64,000 nt of DNA from Daucus carota subsp. sativus (Eukaryota > Streptophyta > Magnoliopsida > Apiales > Apiaceae), in NCBI RefSeq assembly GCF_001625215.2, contig NC_030383.2, positions 58,146,949 to 58,210,948 of the forward strand, written 5' to 3'. Each line of letters starts with the position of its first letter. Position 1 is the first letter of the stretch. The position numbers and the translations under genes are program-made. The notes below the pieces were generated by a model that was not told where the DNA came from, did not search any database, and saw only the letters and a list, made by a program, of their open reading frames with translations. Below, in pieces: positions 9,336 through 21,699 of this stretch.

Positions 9336-11978
9336 CTATGCAAATCTTCTAATCTCCAGACTTCTGACCTTGCGACCCCATTTTTTAGCAGTAATTCTTG
9401 TTAACCATTTTAGTTCTCGAGTTCTGAGAATCACATATCCTATGAGGAATCCAACCACCACGCCACTACCATATCCCATCGTCACAGCTTCCCAAGTAAA
9501 ACCACTAAAAAAGTAATCATCATCCTCGTCTGCGTCTTCTTGAGTCTCAGAAATCTCTTTAATATTGCACCTTTTGGACAATGGACGTCCACAGAGAGCC
9601 AAGTTTCCACCATAGCTATCTTCATCAAATGTTTGGAATTGAGCGCCTTCTGGAATATGACCGCTAAGGTAATTATAGGAGAGGTTTAGCTTTGAAAGAG
9701 TATATATACATGTAAGCTCTGGAGGAATAATTCCTACAAGTTGATTGAAGGAGAGGTCTAATGACTCTAGCACCGACAATTTTCCAATCAAGGATGGTAC
9801 ATGGCCAGAGAGATGATTGTGAGATAAATTGAGGTCTCGGAGTGACTTCAGATTTCCAATAAATTCAGGCATTTCTCCTTCAAAGTTGTTTTCCGAAAGA
9901 TCAATTGTTGTGAATGCAGTTAAAATCCTGACAAACTCAGTTGGTACCCCTTTTATCACCATGGTAACTGTATCACTGTAGTATGAATCTCCCATATATC
10001 TCTTTTCCAATGTATTGACTTCGCGATTCATCATACCCTTGAAGTTCTTAATATATTTTGCTGGCAGAGGACCTGAAAACTCATTGTTGGAGAGGTCAAT
10101 GATTCTCAAGCTAGGAAATGGATGTTCTACCTTGGACACATTGTTTATGCTACCATGCAATTTATTTGATTTCAAACTAAGAACTTGGAGATTTTGAAGA
10201 GCTTCTAGCCATTGTGGGAAGGTATCGCTTATTTGATTACTTCCAAGATCAAGAACTTCTAGGTATTCGAGTTCTGCAAAAGAAGGAGGTATTCTTCCTT
10301 CCAGTTTATTCCTGTACAAATTTAAACTTCTTAGCTTACGAAAATTTGATAAAGCTGATGGAATACTTCCTCTGATACTGTTAACCCTTACATCTAACAC
10401 CGAAAGACTGTAGTCTAAACTGGAAGGACAAGTGGGAAGCACACCACTCAAATTGTTATGGGACAAATTGAGAACATCAAGAGAACTCGAATTGCAGATG
10501 GAAGCAGGCAATGATCCATTAAGCATATTAGACTGGAGATTTAGATAATCAAGGAAAGCCCACGGAAGATTCTCAATGCCACCAGATAAGAAGTTTTCAG
10601 AAAGATCTAGATTATAAAATTTAGCCTCCCCAATACCTTGAGGAATTTCCCCATGAATTTGGTTGTTTGATAAATCTAGATATCTGAGGTTCTCTGCAGT
10701 TCCAAAGAAATGTGTGAACTCCTTGATCTTGCAGGACGACAAACCCAAAGTTTGAATCTGAGGAGGGAGCATGCTTGAATTTGTAACTCTTACTGATAGA
10801 CTATTGTATGAAAGAATAAGTCTATCAAGGAATTCAAGGTGAGAAAACATTTCAATATCCAAGACACCACTGAAATTGTTTGAAGACAAGTCTAGCATGG
10901 TGAGGTTCACAAGGTCAAAAAAAGATTCTGGAATGGATCCATTTATCAAATTATTGCTACAAGTAAAAACTTGTAGCACCAACCTGGAGGCATTGAACTC
11001 ATTTAGCTGACCTGTGAAGCTATTAAAGTCGATAGACAAAAAGAAAAGGGATGGAAGATCAAACAACCAGGATGGTATTGTCCCGTTCAGCAAGTTTTCA
11101 AATATTTGGAGATTAGTTAGGTTCGGTAGGGAGAGTGCAGTTAGGTTGGAGGGAAGTGGTCCGCTGAGTAAATTAGTAGACAGAATTAACTCCTCGAGTA
11201 GTTGAAGGTTGGCAACACAGGAAGGGAAGTGACCAGATAATTTGTTGTTATTAAGGTAAAGGACTGTAAGGTTTTGAAGATTTGCTAATGAATCAGGAAT
11301 TAGGCCAGTAAGATTATTTAAACTGAGGTCCAACTTAGTGAGTTGAGTAAGGTTCCCAATGGCTTTTGGAATTTCCCCATCGATGCTGCAATTTGGGAGT
11401 GACAAAAGATTCAAGGACTTGAGGTAACCTATTGAATCAGGTATTCCTCCAGATAAGGTTATTTGTTCAAGATAAAGCGCCTGGAGACTACTGCTACTCC
11501 CCCACTTATTTTTTGGTAAACTAACAGTGAGATTGGTGTAGAAGACACTTAATACTTGCAAGTTAGGCAGGTGGAAAATCTCTTCAGGTAATAATCCATA
11601 TAAGTTATTATGATCTAAATAAATGAACTGGAGAAAAGAGAGTTGGAAGAGGGTACTGTTGGGAAAGATGGCTCCTATAAGCTGGCTGCAACGGAGGTCC
11701 AGTCCAACCACGTCTCCAGTCGTCTGGTTACAGGTCACTCCACCCCACGTACAGCAATCAGAGCTCAGGCTCCAGTTCATCACCTTAGATGTGGTCCCAT
11801 CAGAACAAATAGCGGGAGATTTATCTATTGACATGCTAAGCCTAAACTGAAACAGCGCAAGCTTTTGCCTGTTCGGACTCAAGTGTGTAGTAGCTGCAGA
11901 AGGTGATGAAATAACAACATGATCCTGCAAGAACAGTAGCAGTATCATGATTGTGAAAAGCCCTATGCATTTCCACAT
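9336..11978 (-). CDS. LRR receptor-like protein (Cf/RLP class), diverged copy 3
   Basis: Single exon, 880 residues. Signal peptide from MWKCIGLFTIMILLLFLQDH; LRR N-cap SSDCCTWGGVTCN; a long run of plant LRRs with several extra residues in the mid-ectodomain relative to copies 1 and 2 (the SHLEFLDRLILSYNSL block); island region (YYSDTVTMVIKG); C-cap LCGRPLSKRC; acidic stretch (TQEDADEDDDYFF); membrane span GYGSGVVVGFLIGYVIL; basic tail ending RSLEIRRFA. It is clearly an older paralogue: the ends are well conserved and the central LRRs differ much more. Probably a cell-surface immune receptor; ligand unknown. No disabling change seen. Confidence 0.93.
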   Translation of the reverse strand: MWKCIGLFTIMILLLFLQDHVVISSPSAATTHLSPNRQKLALFQFRLSMSIDKSPAICSDGTTSKVMNWSLSSDCCTWGGVTCNQTTGDVVGLDLRCSQLIGAIFPNSTLFQLSFLQFIYLDHNNLYGLLPEEIFHLPNLQVLSVFYTNLTVSLPKNKWGSSSSLQALYLEQITLSGGIPDSIGYLKSLNLLSLPNCSIDGEIPKAIGNLTQLTKLDLSLNNLTGLIPDSLANLQNLTVLYLNNNKLSGHFPSCVANLQLLEELILSTNLLSGPLPSNLTALSLPNLTNLQIFENLLNGTIPSWLFDLPSLFFLSIDFNSFTGQLNEFNASRLVLQVFTCSNNLINGSIPESFFDLVNLTMLDLSSNNFSGVLDIEMFSHLEFLDRLILSYNSLSVRVTNSSMLPPQIQTLGLSSCKIKEFTHFFGTAENLRYLDLSNNQIHGEIPQGIGEAKFYNLDLSENFLSGGIENLPWAFLDYLNLQSNMLNGSLPASICNSSSLDVLNLSHNNLSGVLPTCPSSLDYSLSVLDVRVNSIRGSIPSALSNFRKLRSLNLYRNKLEGRIPPSFAELEYLEVLDLGSNQISDTFPQWLEALQNLQVLSLKSNKLHGSINNVSKVEHPFPSLRIIDLSNNEFSGPLPAKYIKNFKGMMNREVNTLEKRYMGDSYYSDTVTMVIKGVPTEFVRILTAFTTIDLSENNFEGEMPEFIGNLKSLRDLNLSHNHLSGHVPSLIGKLSVLESLDLSFNQLVGIIPPELTCIYTLSKLNLSYNYLSGHIPEGAQFQTFDEDSYGGNLALCGRPLSKRCNIKEISETQEDADEDDDYFFSGFTWEAVTMGYGSGVVVGFLIGYVILRTRELKWLTRITAKKWGRKVRSLEIRRFA

Positions 11979-13069
11979 TGTTGCTTTTTTAGTTTCTGCA
12001 CTTCTTGTTACCTTATGCGAAGTCTGAGATTTGTGTGTTGACCTCTATAAGTTTTTCTTGAAAGAGTTCAAACTTTTCTATACGTATTTAAAGTAAATTT
12101 GGTAGTATACATTGCAGAGATGAGATAACCATAATAATTAAAGGAGCACATGGTATATATAATTTTAGAAGATCATGAATGTTTATGTATCATGAGGACA
12201 CGTTTAATCACTTAAAATAAGCAGCACGCCGTGTGAAATGAAAAGTAACACACAGCTGTTAACTCCCTCCAGGTAGTCAGCGAAACAAGCTGTGACACGG
12301 CTAGTCAAAACGATCATAGTTTTCAGACGTAGCACATATGGTACCCTGAGCCTTCTGCAGACCAATTCTATACTAATATAATTTAAAAGCTTTTTAATTT
12401 CCTCATCAAATCACAAATGTTCTTCCTTTAATCTCAGTTTGTGGTGTTTAGTTCCAAGTTCATAGAGGAGGGGATGCCAATGTGATTAAACAAATTGATA
12501 GCATTATAAAAGTCATATCTGACATATCAGACATGTGCACAGACAGAGACAAAAGACAATAGCTAGTTTAATTATTTCCTGATCTTAACTCATAGTCCCC
12601 CTCCACTGGAGATAATTTCCATATACAAGCATCATGTTACAGTATTTTGCTTTCTTACGCTTTGAACCTGGTCGATTATATTACTATACGCTCTTGTAAA
12701 CCAGTGATAATCTTGGCGTTCACTACCGGGAAAAAATGAATATGCAATCAGGGTTTTTCTACTGCAGTACTGAAAGTGAACTCCACAGCTGCTACTCTGT
12801 ACTTGTATGAAAGTTATGAAGAAGTCTTGCAGGACTCAAAATCTTGAAATATGTTGCCATAGCGTAAATTTTTATGTCTGCTGGAATAAATTTGCAGATC
12901 TGGATCGTAAAATTGTTATCTAATTAGCCAGTGATCAGGCGTTTGGAGATGATGTCGAATCAGGAAATGACTGATGAAATTTTAAATTTGTCAAAAGATA
13001 AGATGAGACCACGCAAAGAAAGATATTATTATTATGCTTCTTATAATCTTATTCAACAGGTTCAAGAAC
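11979..13069. other. spacer upstream of RLP copy 3
   Basis: No gene seen. It should hold the promoter of the RLP at 9336-11978. A block near 12740-12840 resembles 5240-5330 (both have CTACTGCAGTAC followed by a similar run), so old duplicated flank persists here. No clear transposon ends. Confidence 0.45.
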
Positions 13070-14150
13070 AAAATCCAACTATTGCATATGGATGCTGACA
13101 ATGATCCATTCAGCATGTTATACTGGAGATCGAGATACTGTAGGTTGTTCCAGGGGAGATGCTCAAGGCCACCAGCCAAAAAGTTGTGGGAAAGATATAG
13201 ATTAGACAATGAAATATTCCACTGAGTTATCTCCCCCACAATCTGGTTGTTTGACAGATAATTTTTTTTTTTTTTTTAATTTTTAAGATGTGAAAACCTT
13301 TCGACAAAAAACACCACTACATTTGTTTGAGGAAAAGTCTACCCAGGTGAGGTTCACAAGTCTGAAAAATGATTTTGGAATGGTTCCATTTAGCACATTG
13401 TTGGCTTTAATTTATTTTCCAAGGTGATTTCATATCCCTGAAATGATTTTAAACTCGTCTACATCGAGATTTAATAGATATCTTCTATAGTTTAACAGAT
13501 ACAAATTGTTTTCTTTGAGAAATAGTGCAGATCTGCAATGTGCCGGGATTTTTCAGTTAGACAGTTATCGAAGTATTTGGAGATGAGGACTTAAAATTAA
13601 AACTGAGGTCCACCGAGTAAGTTGAGTAAGGTTGCCCATAGGTTTTGATATTGGTCCCAAAATATTGCATTCTGTGAGTGACAAAAAAGTTAAGGCCTTG
13701 AGATGGCCTATCGAATCAGGTATTCCACCAGATACAAATATTTGAAAATTTGTAAGAATCTGGATGTCACTGCTGGTCTGCTCCTCCAAGTAACTTTCGG
13801 TAAAATAACAATGAGATTAGAGTTACAGCGTAAACTTAACCGTTTTGAGTTGGGTATGTAAAAAATATCTTCAGGTAACACTCCATATGTACCATTGTAA
13901 TTTAAGTTGAGGGACTGGAGATGAGCAAGCTGGAAGAGGGTGTTGTTTGGAGGAATAGATCCGACAAGCTGGCTGCAAGTCAGTTCCAGCCTGATTACGT
14001 CCCTAGACCTAGTCATCTTGTTAGATGTAAGTCCATCTAACGTGCAACAATCAGAACCCATGCTCCAATTCATCGTCTTGCAGATGTATTTATTGACAAG
14101 CTAACCTTAAACTAAAACAACGCAAGTTTTTGCATGTTAGGTGACAGATA
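13070..14150 (-). pseudogene. decayed RLP pseudogene with internal deletion
   Basis: RLP fragments lie in the right order on the minus strand but in different frames. Near 14140 the pre-cap region MQKLALF is followed directly by an in-frame stop. Next come a damaged cap (MNWSMGSDCCTLDGLTSN; the cap's VTCN cysteine is lost) and the first LRRs (GSIPPNNTLFQLAHLQSL). A frameshift near 13740 leads to SGGIPDSIGHLKALTFLSL. About 13430-13560 is unrelated filler. A short LRR piece lies at 13310-13400. Beyond a T-rich tract at 13260-13280 is a later LRR block (GEITQWNISLSNLYLSHNFL, GGLEHLPWNN, LNGSLSASICN). The ATG and signal peptide, the central and late LRRs, membrane span and tail are missing. It is most like the three intact copies to its left. 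Confidence 0.85.
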
Positions 14151-15299
14151 TGTTTAGATTAGATGACAGAGTGCAGACCCAGTGTGTGATATACTTCCAT
14201 GCACATGAAGTTTCTTTTAGTTTCGTCTGTCTTCAGGGTTTATCCATGGCTCAGCCTGTCACGCATAAAGATGGTGCTAGATATATGGGCTGGTCTGCTC
14301 CTGCATATCTGGACTCTGAGTCTCTAATCACAATGTGTGCTGAAATAATCAAAGCCAATTGGGCCTCCTTTTGTGGCATAACCACAGTGCACAAGTTACC
14401 CAGATGACTTGACATAGTCACCTACTGCAACCCTGCAAGTCATCAGTGATATTGCAGAGGTGAAAATGGCAAAATACTGATATGTCTTCACCAGCACTCT
14501 CAGATCATGGCGATGCAGCTGTCAAGTATCTTCTACGGCTTAAAAAAGTCTAACCTAGCCTGTTTTCTTATAAGCGACTGCGAACATACGAATGACAGTA
14601 ACATACGTTTGATGGAAAAAAACGTATTGGGGGTAAAAGATTCCAGAATTAGGTAATTAAGTTGTCCAGTATTTTTTCCCGCTGAAGGTATGCTATCATA
14701 CGTGCGTGAGGAAGTAGGTCAAACTTCTAAGTCTCAAATTTTTGACAATTTCTCTAAACCATTTCATGCTACATTAACATGTATCCAATTTTCCACAGCT
14801 GCATGCTGAATACGCCTCTTCTACTCTCTTTCTCTGACTTTTCTTGTATCTAATCAAAACATCAAAGCCAAGTCCTCGTCAAAACTTAACGTGTACCATA
14901 AATTTCACACTCTGAATTCACCAAAATCATGTGCATAATAATAAATTTTCTTAAACTCATACCTACAAATAACTTGAAAATATAATCCATCTCTCGAATA
15001 ATCTTCTGTCCCCTGCCATCATCATGAACCAACACAAATAAGTGCATGATGGTGTCACCACCAAATAAAAACAAACAATTCTTTAATCAAACACTAACAA
15101 TAATCAGATAAAACGAACTTTTTTTTATTTCTTTCTGAAAAAGTAAGTACAGGGGCCAGAGAGTTGGTACACACAACGTATCCAAACAGCCACCCTACCC
15201 TACCCTAGTCTAGACAAGTCTGTCGTACCATAATACTTAACACTTTCACCAGACACAACACCCTCTGATTTATTTACATGTACTTTATACACACCATCA
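14151..15299. other. spacer between RLP cluster and VRN5-like gene
   Basis: No supported gene. 14150-14406 has an open frame on the plus strand that I could not assign (see rejected items). The rest is AT-rich, with a CCCTACCCTACCCTAG run near 15193 that is not the plant telomere repeat. Confidence 0.4.
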
Positions 15300-18200
15300 A
15301 CCAAGTCCTCCCCACGCGCTCCCCCAGCGCGTGACTCTCATTCCTCTCTTATTTTCACCTCAAATTCACACCCACCAAAAACCCACAAGCTCTTTCAGAT
15401 TTCAGACAACCCCATCTCCTTATTACAACATATGCTTAGGTATATACATACATATGTTGTGATATTGCTATTTATAGTAACCCTAACTTGAACTCGTTCC
15501 CTTTCACATTACTCCCAGGTTCTATCTTAACTCCTTTTCGTATGTTCATGTTTATGTTTGCAGAGGGACATGTACATGTGTTTATAGTATGTTGTTGTGT
15601 TGTTTTATGGTTTGTTAAGTGATTGTATGCCTGCCCAGATCTGTCAATTTTTGTTTTATGAATTGTGTTGGTATGCATTATCTGTGTTGACACTTGGTGT
15701 TTCTTGTGCTTTTTCTATAGAATTTGTGTATGTTTATGTGTGAATTGTTTGATGAATTGGGTTGCCTTGTGATCGTAGAATTGATTCTTGATGTGTTTTA
15801 ATTGATACTAAAGTTGTATTAGTACAATGTGTGGTGCTAGGACATGTTGTAAATATGTGTGATGCTGGGAGTAATTGATGTTAGTTTTGTATATGGAATA
15901 TAATTGCTGTAAGATTAGGAATTTATTCTTGAGAATTGTTTCCGTATATGGGAAACGTGATTTTTATGTTTCGCAAAGTAGATATCGTTGTTTCGTGGTA
16001 CGAGTTGTATGACAAATTTTAATATTTTGTGTTTTTGAGTATGTGAAGAGTTCCGGATTTAAAGCAGCCTTTTCGTAAAAATTGAGAAGTTAGTATCTTT
16101 ATTGAGCATTTCATCTCTTTCCGGGTAATGGTAACTCCATGCTGAACTTGTTCTTTTTTTTGGAGAAATAAGAGGATAATTGTTGTGATAATTCGATTTT
16201 ATTTTGGTCAAATTTCTAAGCATGTTTTGATGTAGTTTGGCATTGCCTTGGAACAAATTGGGAGCTCTGTTATGCCCTGTAGTTGCTGAATGTATATATG
16301 TATGTCCGGTTTGCACTAAATATGACGATTGATGAATTAGTTTTGCATTGTGATCATAGGAATGAGCCTCAGTGCATTTTTAGTCATTTCTGTGGCCGTA
16401 CTATAACAATGTATGGGGCTATGCCGCTTAAAGAGGTTGTGGATATATGTGAATTGTGGTGTTAATAGTGAGTAATCTAGTTCCTTATATCGAATATAAT
16501 AATGTAAGGTTTAGAATCATTATTTATTCTCATTATAGTAGATGAACTGATAAGTTTGTATAGCAGTAAGAGGAATGTGATGGTTGTGAGAAATGACACC
16601 ATTGATTCATGGTACGACTTTTGATATTTAAGACCTCTGTTATGCCTTGTACTTGCTGAATTTAGTTGTGCAATAGTAACAATACAATAGAGCCCATGTC
16701 GCAGCATGTTTTACATATAAATGCAAGCACACACCATTTTGTATGATTAGGTTTTCAGATTACTACAACGAAAGACTAATATTTCGTGTACTAGCAGTTG
16801 TTACAAACTTTCCTTAAGCAGTGTTACTGATATATTCAGTTGCTTTCAACTTCAAATGCATTACTGGTTTAGTATTTGCTTATTGAGTATTGACTTAGAA
16901 ACGCAATGCTAGTCGGTACTGGTGTAGCCAATTTACTAGGTCTGTATGCAGGACCAGGCTGCTGCTAATAAATTTATTCATGTCGTTTGGAATCATTACA
17001 TTGATTTCCATCAAATATGGCAATGAGTGTTTAGAAATGTAATATGGACATACATGGGTTCCTAGAGATGGATTGTTTCCGACTTTGATTACTCTCCATG
17101 GGGTTTTGTCACATGTTTAAGTTACACAAGTACAACTGATTTTTTTTTTTTTTCAGATCTTTTTTGCTTTTGTTTTGTACTTTGGTTTCTTCAAGGCTAA
17201 TAGATGTATTATATTTGGTGTTGTGATGCTGTCCATGCAGAATAAATGGAATAATTAAAATGATATTTAGTGGGTACTGACGAAATCATGAGAAAGTGTG
17301 GACTGATAATTTACCACAATCATCTGGTTGATCTGGATGAACTCGTGCTAATATATTATGGTCTTCCAGAAAAATCTTAATTCTGGCTATATAAACCCTG
17401 CATTATAATGCAACTTAGTATTAGCCAGGTTGTTATCCTTGATGTTACTAAGCGTTTTACAGTATTTAGTAGTGCTTAGATGGCAACTTATTTCGCCCTC
17501 CTTGAAAGTAGACAAGTTTAAAGACAAACTTGTGTAGTAACTTTTTATCATTGTGCCATATAAAATAGAGGTTGTCGCTCTTAGATTTTTCTATTATTTT
17601 GTATTAATTTGCAATATTATTTAGTTTTGAAAGGTAACTTGTGAGTTTTATTTACTCAAATGTCGATTATTGCCAAAAGACCGAGTTTGAGGCTTTTACA
17701 TGTGGATCCATAAACTTTAGGGCCTATTTCTAGAATTATCCATCATAACCTTTAGCCCAATTTGAAGAGAATTTGATGCAATCCAATATGACGCAATTCT
17801 AATTATTGAAAAAAATTCTATGAATGCCCAAGTCCACTATTTCTCACTAGTATAAATTCAACCAAACAAAGTCCAAGTTCTAGAGGAAGTTCAGAATACC
17901 TAGCGCAGCTTATTTTTCCCCTTACCGATATTTTCTGTGCTTTCTACAAAGGCGATGATTCCTCCGGGTACTCTTCCTTTTCTTTTGCCCAAATTCATCT
18001 GGGAGAATTGATCTCTTTGACTCGTTCATGGTGGAAAAAGTTTCCAATTGTATGGCTTTTTTATCATATTTTGTTGGTAATATATGTTTATTAATTTTTC
18101 CTGGTTGAAAAACAGATCTCTTTGTATTTTGAGTTGATTTGTCTTCTAATACACAGATCTGATCATGTAGAATGCTGTTATTCCTCTTTCGCTTTGATAA

Positions 18201-19051
18201 GATAATATTAGTTTTTCTTTTTCTAATGGAAATATAGCTTGTTCTGTTTTCTAACTACTCTCTTCGTGTACATCTGCTCAATATTTGCAAATTCTTGATG
18301 TGATTACGTTTACAAATTATTTGTCTAATATTGACTGTATTTCTAGTTTCACTTCTTTTAATTTAGTTATAGGAGATCAGTTCATAAATTTCGGTAGCCC
18401 GTAGGTATATAAAATGCAGCATCTGGTTTATGAAATTTGGCAAACTTTCAGATCAGATTGTTAACATGGTTTGTTGTGCATATCTGGTAAAGCCCTATTT
18501 TTATATAGCATCCTACTTGATCAAGCAAAGCAGGCAACAAAAGTTGGCAATAGTATTTCTATGATTAATTACCTTTTTCTTTTCTTTTTTGTCAGATATG
18601 ATTAATTACCTTTGATTTTGTGTATCTGCTCCCAAATTATTTAACATAGATATTAGTTCAACTCGGGCACCCTTTTAAGGAACAACATGTTTAGTAAACA
18701 TACATCGATACCCTACCTTTTATATGCTAGTGCATCCTTGATTTCTGATTTGTTTCTCGATTTTGATTTCAGCTTGAGCAGTTATAGTTATCAACCTATT
18801 ATTTCTCATTTGGTTGACCCTTTTCATTATCCTGTTCTGCTGCCTATGATTTGTAAATAATATAGATAGAATTAGAGAAGATTTTGGGGGACAAATGTGA
18901 TGAGATGAACTATAGGATAATGGATGAAAAAGAGCTAGTTGCATGCTATTTGCCAGATCTTAGATTCTTAGTTTTACAATTAAAGTTTACAAAGGAGCCA
19001 TCTGTAGTTGCTTATAAAACTGCTATGTAAGCAAGAACATAATGTTTTTGA
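15300..19051 (+). other. probable leader / first-intron region of the VRN5-like gene
   Basis: A C/T-rich stretch at about 15300-15420 looks like a plant 5' leader. It is followed by ~3.6 kb of T-rich, intron-like sequence with no long plus-strand frame. A possible donor is CTTAG|GTATAT near 15439. I see no transposon ends. A long leader intron would explain why the VRN5-like frame starts so far downstream, but the true transcription start cannot be fixed without transcripts. Confidence 0.35.
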
Positions 19052-21699
19052 ATGAATGAGCCAATGCCTACTAGTTTCTCACCCTTTTTACATGTTCCAA
19101 ATCTTATCTTAGCTTCAGGTGTTCGAAGCATTTCTTCCAGTGTGCAAAGCACTCCAGAGAAAAATGGACTCTCAGATGATGCTTCAAGAAGTCCAGACCC
19201 TCTTCAAGAGTCATTGAATTTGGGTCAAGAAAAGGATCTTCTTCCTAATCTCTTAGAAAAGGAAAAGCAAAACTCTGCTTTGTCAGTGTGCAAAATGCCT
19301 GACCAAGTTCCTAAGGCAAGTAAAAAACATTGGAAGAACCAGGAGGTTAAAAAACCATCATTTGCTCCAAATGGTCAGGCTTCTAGGAAGCAATCCAGAA
19401 AGGCTAAAAATCCCTCTCGATTTCCTGAGGCTACAGAGAAGTGTCCTGCTTTAATTCCAACTTCATTGATCTGTCAAAATCCTGCATGCCGAGCTACTTT
19501 ATCTGATGATGCATTCTGCAAGAGGTGCTCATGTTCTATCTGTCATTCATTTGATGACAATAAAGATCCAAGTCTTTGGCTGGAATGCATGTCTGAATCT
19601 GGTGAAGGAGACTCGTGTGGCTTATCTTGCCACGTTGAATGTGCCCTCCAAAGTCGAAAGGCGGGGGTTGCTGATATCGGGCAAGTGGTGAAGCTAGATG
19701 GGAGCTACTGTTGTGCATCTTGCGGAAAAATTTCGGGAATACTAGGGTAAGCTGCTTCTTTTAGTTGTGTACAAATGTGCTTGTACAGTTGTACTGTATA
19801 TTGGTGTTCTATACTAGAGTTGCAATATATTCTTCTTTGCCTCCTGATGATTTTTTATCTTTTATTATAAATTATTGCAAACACTAGCAGTCTTGAAAAG
19901 GTAAATCGTCTTTCATAGGCAACTTCTCATGTGCAACTTCTTTGCAGGAGAAAATTTTGGTCACGATATGGTATTTTGATATTTCAGTTGTATTAGTTAC
20001 ATTAATGCTGCGCAAAACTGTGTCTACATGCGAGTGAGATACTAATCAGCTTTTACTGTGGCAGTTGTTGGAGGAAGCAACTTCTTATCGCTAAGGACGC
20101 ACGACGTGTCGACGTCCTCTATTTCAGGATAAGTATGAGCTACAGGCTCTTAGATGGGACTTCTAGGTTCAAAGAACTCCATGAAATTGTAGCTAGCATT
20201 AAGGTGAAACTTGATACTGAATTGGGTCCAGCAAAGGGTATTTCAACTAAGATGGCAAGATACATTGTTAGCAGACTTTCTGTCGCTAGTGATGTACAGG
20301 CCCTTTGCTCTACTGCAATTGAGAAAGCAGATGAATGGTTGGCTGCAGCTTCAAAGGCAGATCCTAGTCGTAGAGGTAGGCTATTAGCCTATATCTTTCT
20401 TATTTCAATCAATTTTGTTTATTACATCCCTTGATTGATCACAAAAGACTAAAAATAAATAAAAGCCTCCCCCCTCCCCCGCCCTTCTAATTTTTTAATC
20501 CCTTCTATTGTCCATCAGAGGGTTCACTACCGGCAGCTTGCAAAGTTCTGTTTAAAGAAATAGAATCTACTTCAATTGTAGTTTTGCTTATAGAGCTGCC
20601 TACCTCTTCTTTAGAAGACATCAAGGGCTACAAACTTTGGTATTGTAAGACTAGAGAAGAGTCACACTCAGAGGAACCTACTTGTAGAATTTTAAAATCT
20701 CAAAAGAGGGTTCGCATTTCAAATTTGCTTCCTTGCACGGAGTATTCCTTTCGAGTAGTATCATACACAGAAACTGGTGACATGGGACACTCTGAGGCAA
20801 AGTGCTTCACCAAGAGTGTGGAGGTTATCGGAAAGACTCCCAGCTCTGTTGGAGTAAATAATATAAAAGAGAGTTTGCAGGGTGTAGCAGATACAAATGT
20901 GGGCACAAAGCACAAGACTGGAGCAGAGGTGGAATCTAATTCAGGATTTCAGGTCCGTGATCTTGGGAAGGTATTGCAGATTGCATCATCTCAGGAGCAG
21001 GGCTGCCTCAATGAGCTTTCTGGTGAGAGAATAGAAAATTGCCCTGGAGTTAAAGAGCCTAACCCTCAACCTGTACATGATCCACTACCACGTGTCTCGT
21101 GTGAGCTTGATCTGAATGTTGCTTCTGTACCTGATTTAAATGAAGAGTTGACCCCTCTGGTTGAGTCCAAGGATGAAGATAATGTTATTGCTCTGGGAAG
21201 GGTTGAGCCAGTTGGTGATGAGGTCTCGCGTGATAATCAGAGAAATGATGTAGAGAAGTCACATGGTAGTGGAGACTCACAAAATTGGAGCCACAGACCC
21301 AATGGGGATGTTTCTGCTGTGGACTCCAAAGGAAAAATGAACAAGAAGAGGGCTGCTACTGCAAATGAAGAGTTACATGATTGTGATAGCACTCTGGTTA
21401 ATGGATCGCCTTGTGGGCTCCACGCCGCATCAGGGTCTTTGGGCGAGAACTTTGAGTACTGTGTTCGAATAATACGGTGGCTAGAATGTCAAGGTCATAT
21501 CAAACCAGAGTTCAGGTTGAAACTGCTGACATGGTATAGTTTAAGGTCAAGTGAGCAGGAACGTAGAGTTGTGGACACCTTTGTTCAAACTCTTGTTGAT
21601 GATCCAAGTAGCTTGGCAGGACAGTTGCTCGATTCCTTTTCAGATGTCGTGTCCAGCAAGAAGCGTAGAAATGGTTTCTGCAGTAAGCTGTGGCACTAA
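19052..21699 (+). CDS. VIL1: VRN5/VIN3-like (VEL family) PHD-FNIII-VID protein
   Basis: Polycomb-associated nuclear protein; VEL proteins work with PRC2 in silencing, as at FLC in vernalization (family knowledge). Exons 19052-19746, 20065-20375 and 20519-21699 join in frame with GT-AG borders to give 728 residues. Residues ~138-232 hold the cysteine-rich atypical PHD superdomain (CKRCSCSICHSF, DSCGLSCHVECAL, YCCASCGK), followed by CWRKQLLIAKDARRVDVL. Residues ~338-435 are a fibronectin III domain (CTEYSFRVVSYTETGD). Residues ~645-728 are the VID polymerization domain (FEYCVRIIRWLECQG), ending NGFCSKLWH. The N-terminus is uncertain: a good acceptor at 19111-19112 would open the exon at 19113 in the same frame, with the start Met in a short upstream exon. 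Closest to the VRN5/VIL1 branch by the SVQSTPEKNG and DASRSP motifs; the symbol is by family resemblance. Confidence 0.87.

Noticed and set aside
14141..14407. Open frame with YMGWSAPAYLDSESLITM
   Set aside because: It depends on a GTG start or an internal ATG, matches no family I know, and has no neighbouring exons or clear splice sites. It could be an exon relic, but I cannot support a gene.
15190..15215. CCCTACCCTACCCTAG run as telomeric repeat
   Set aside because: The plant telomere unit is CCCTAAA; this is a short unrelated run.
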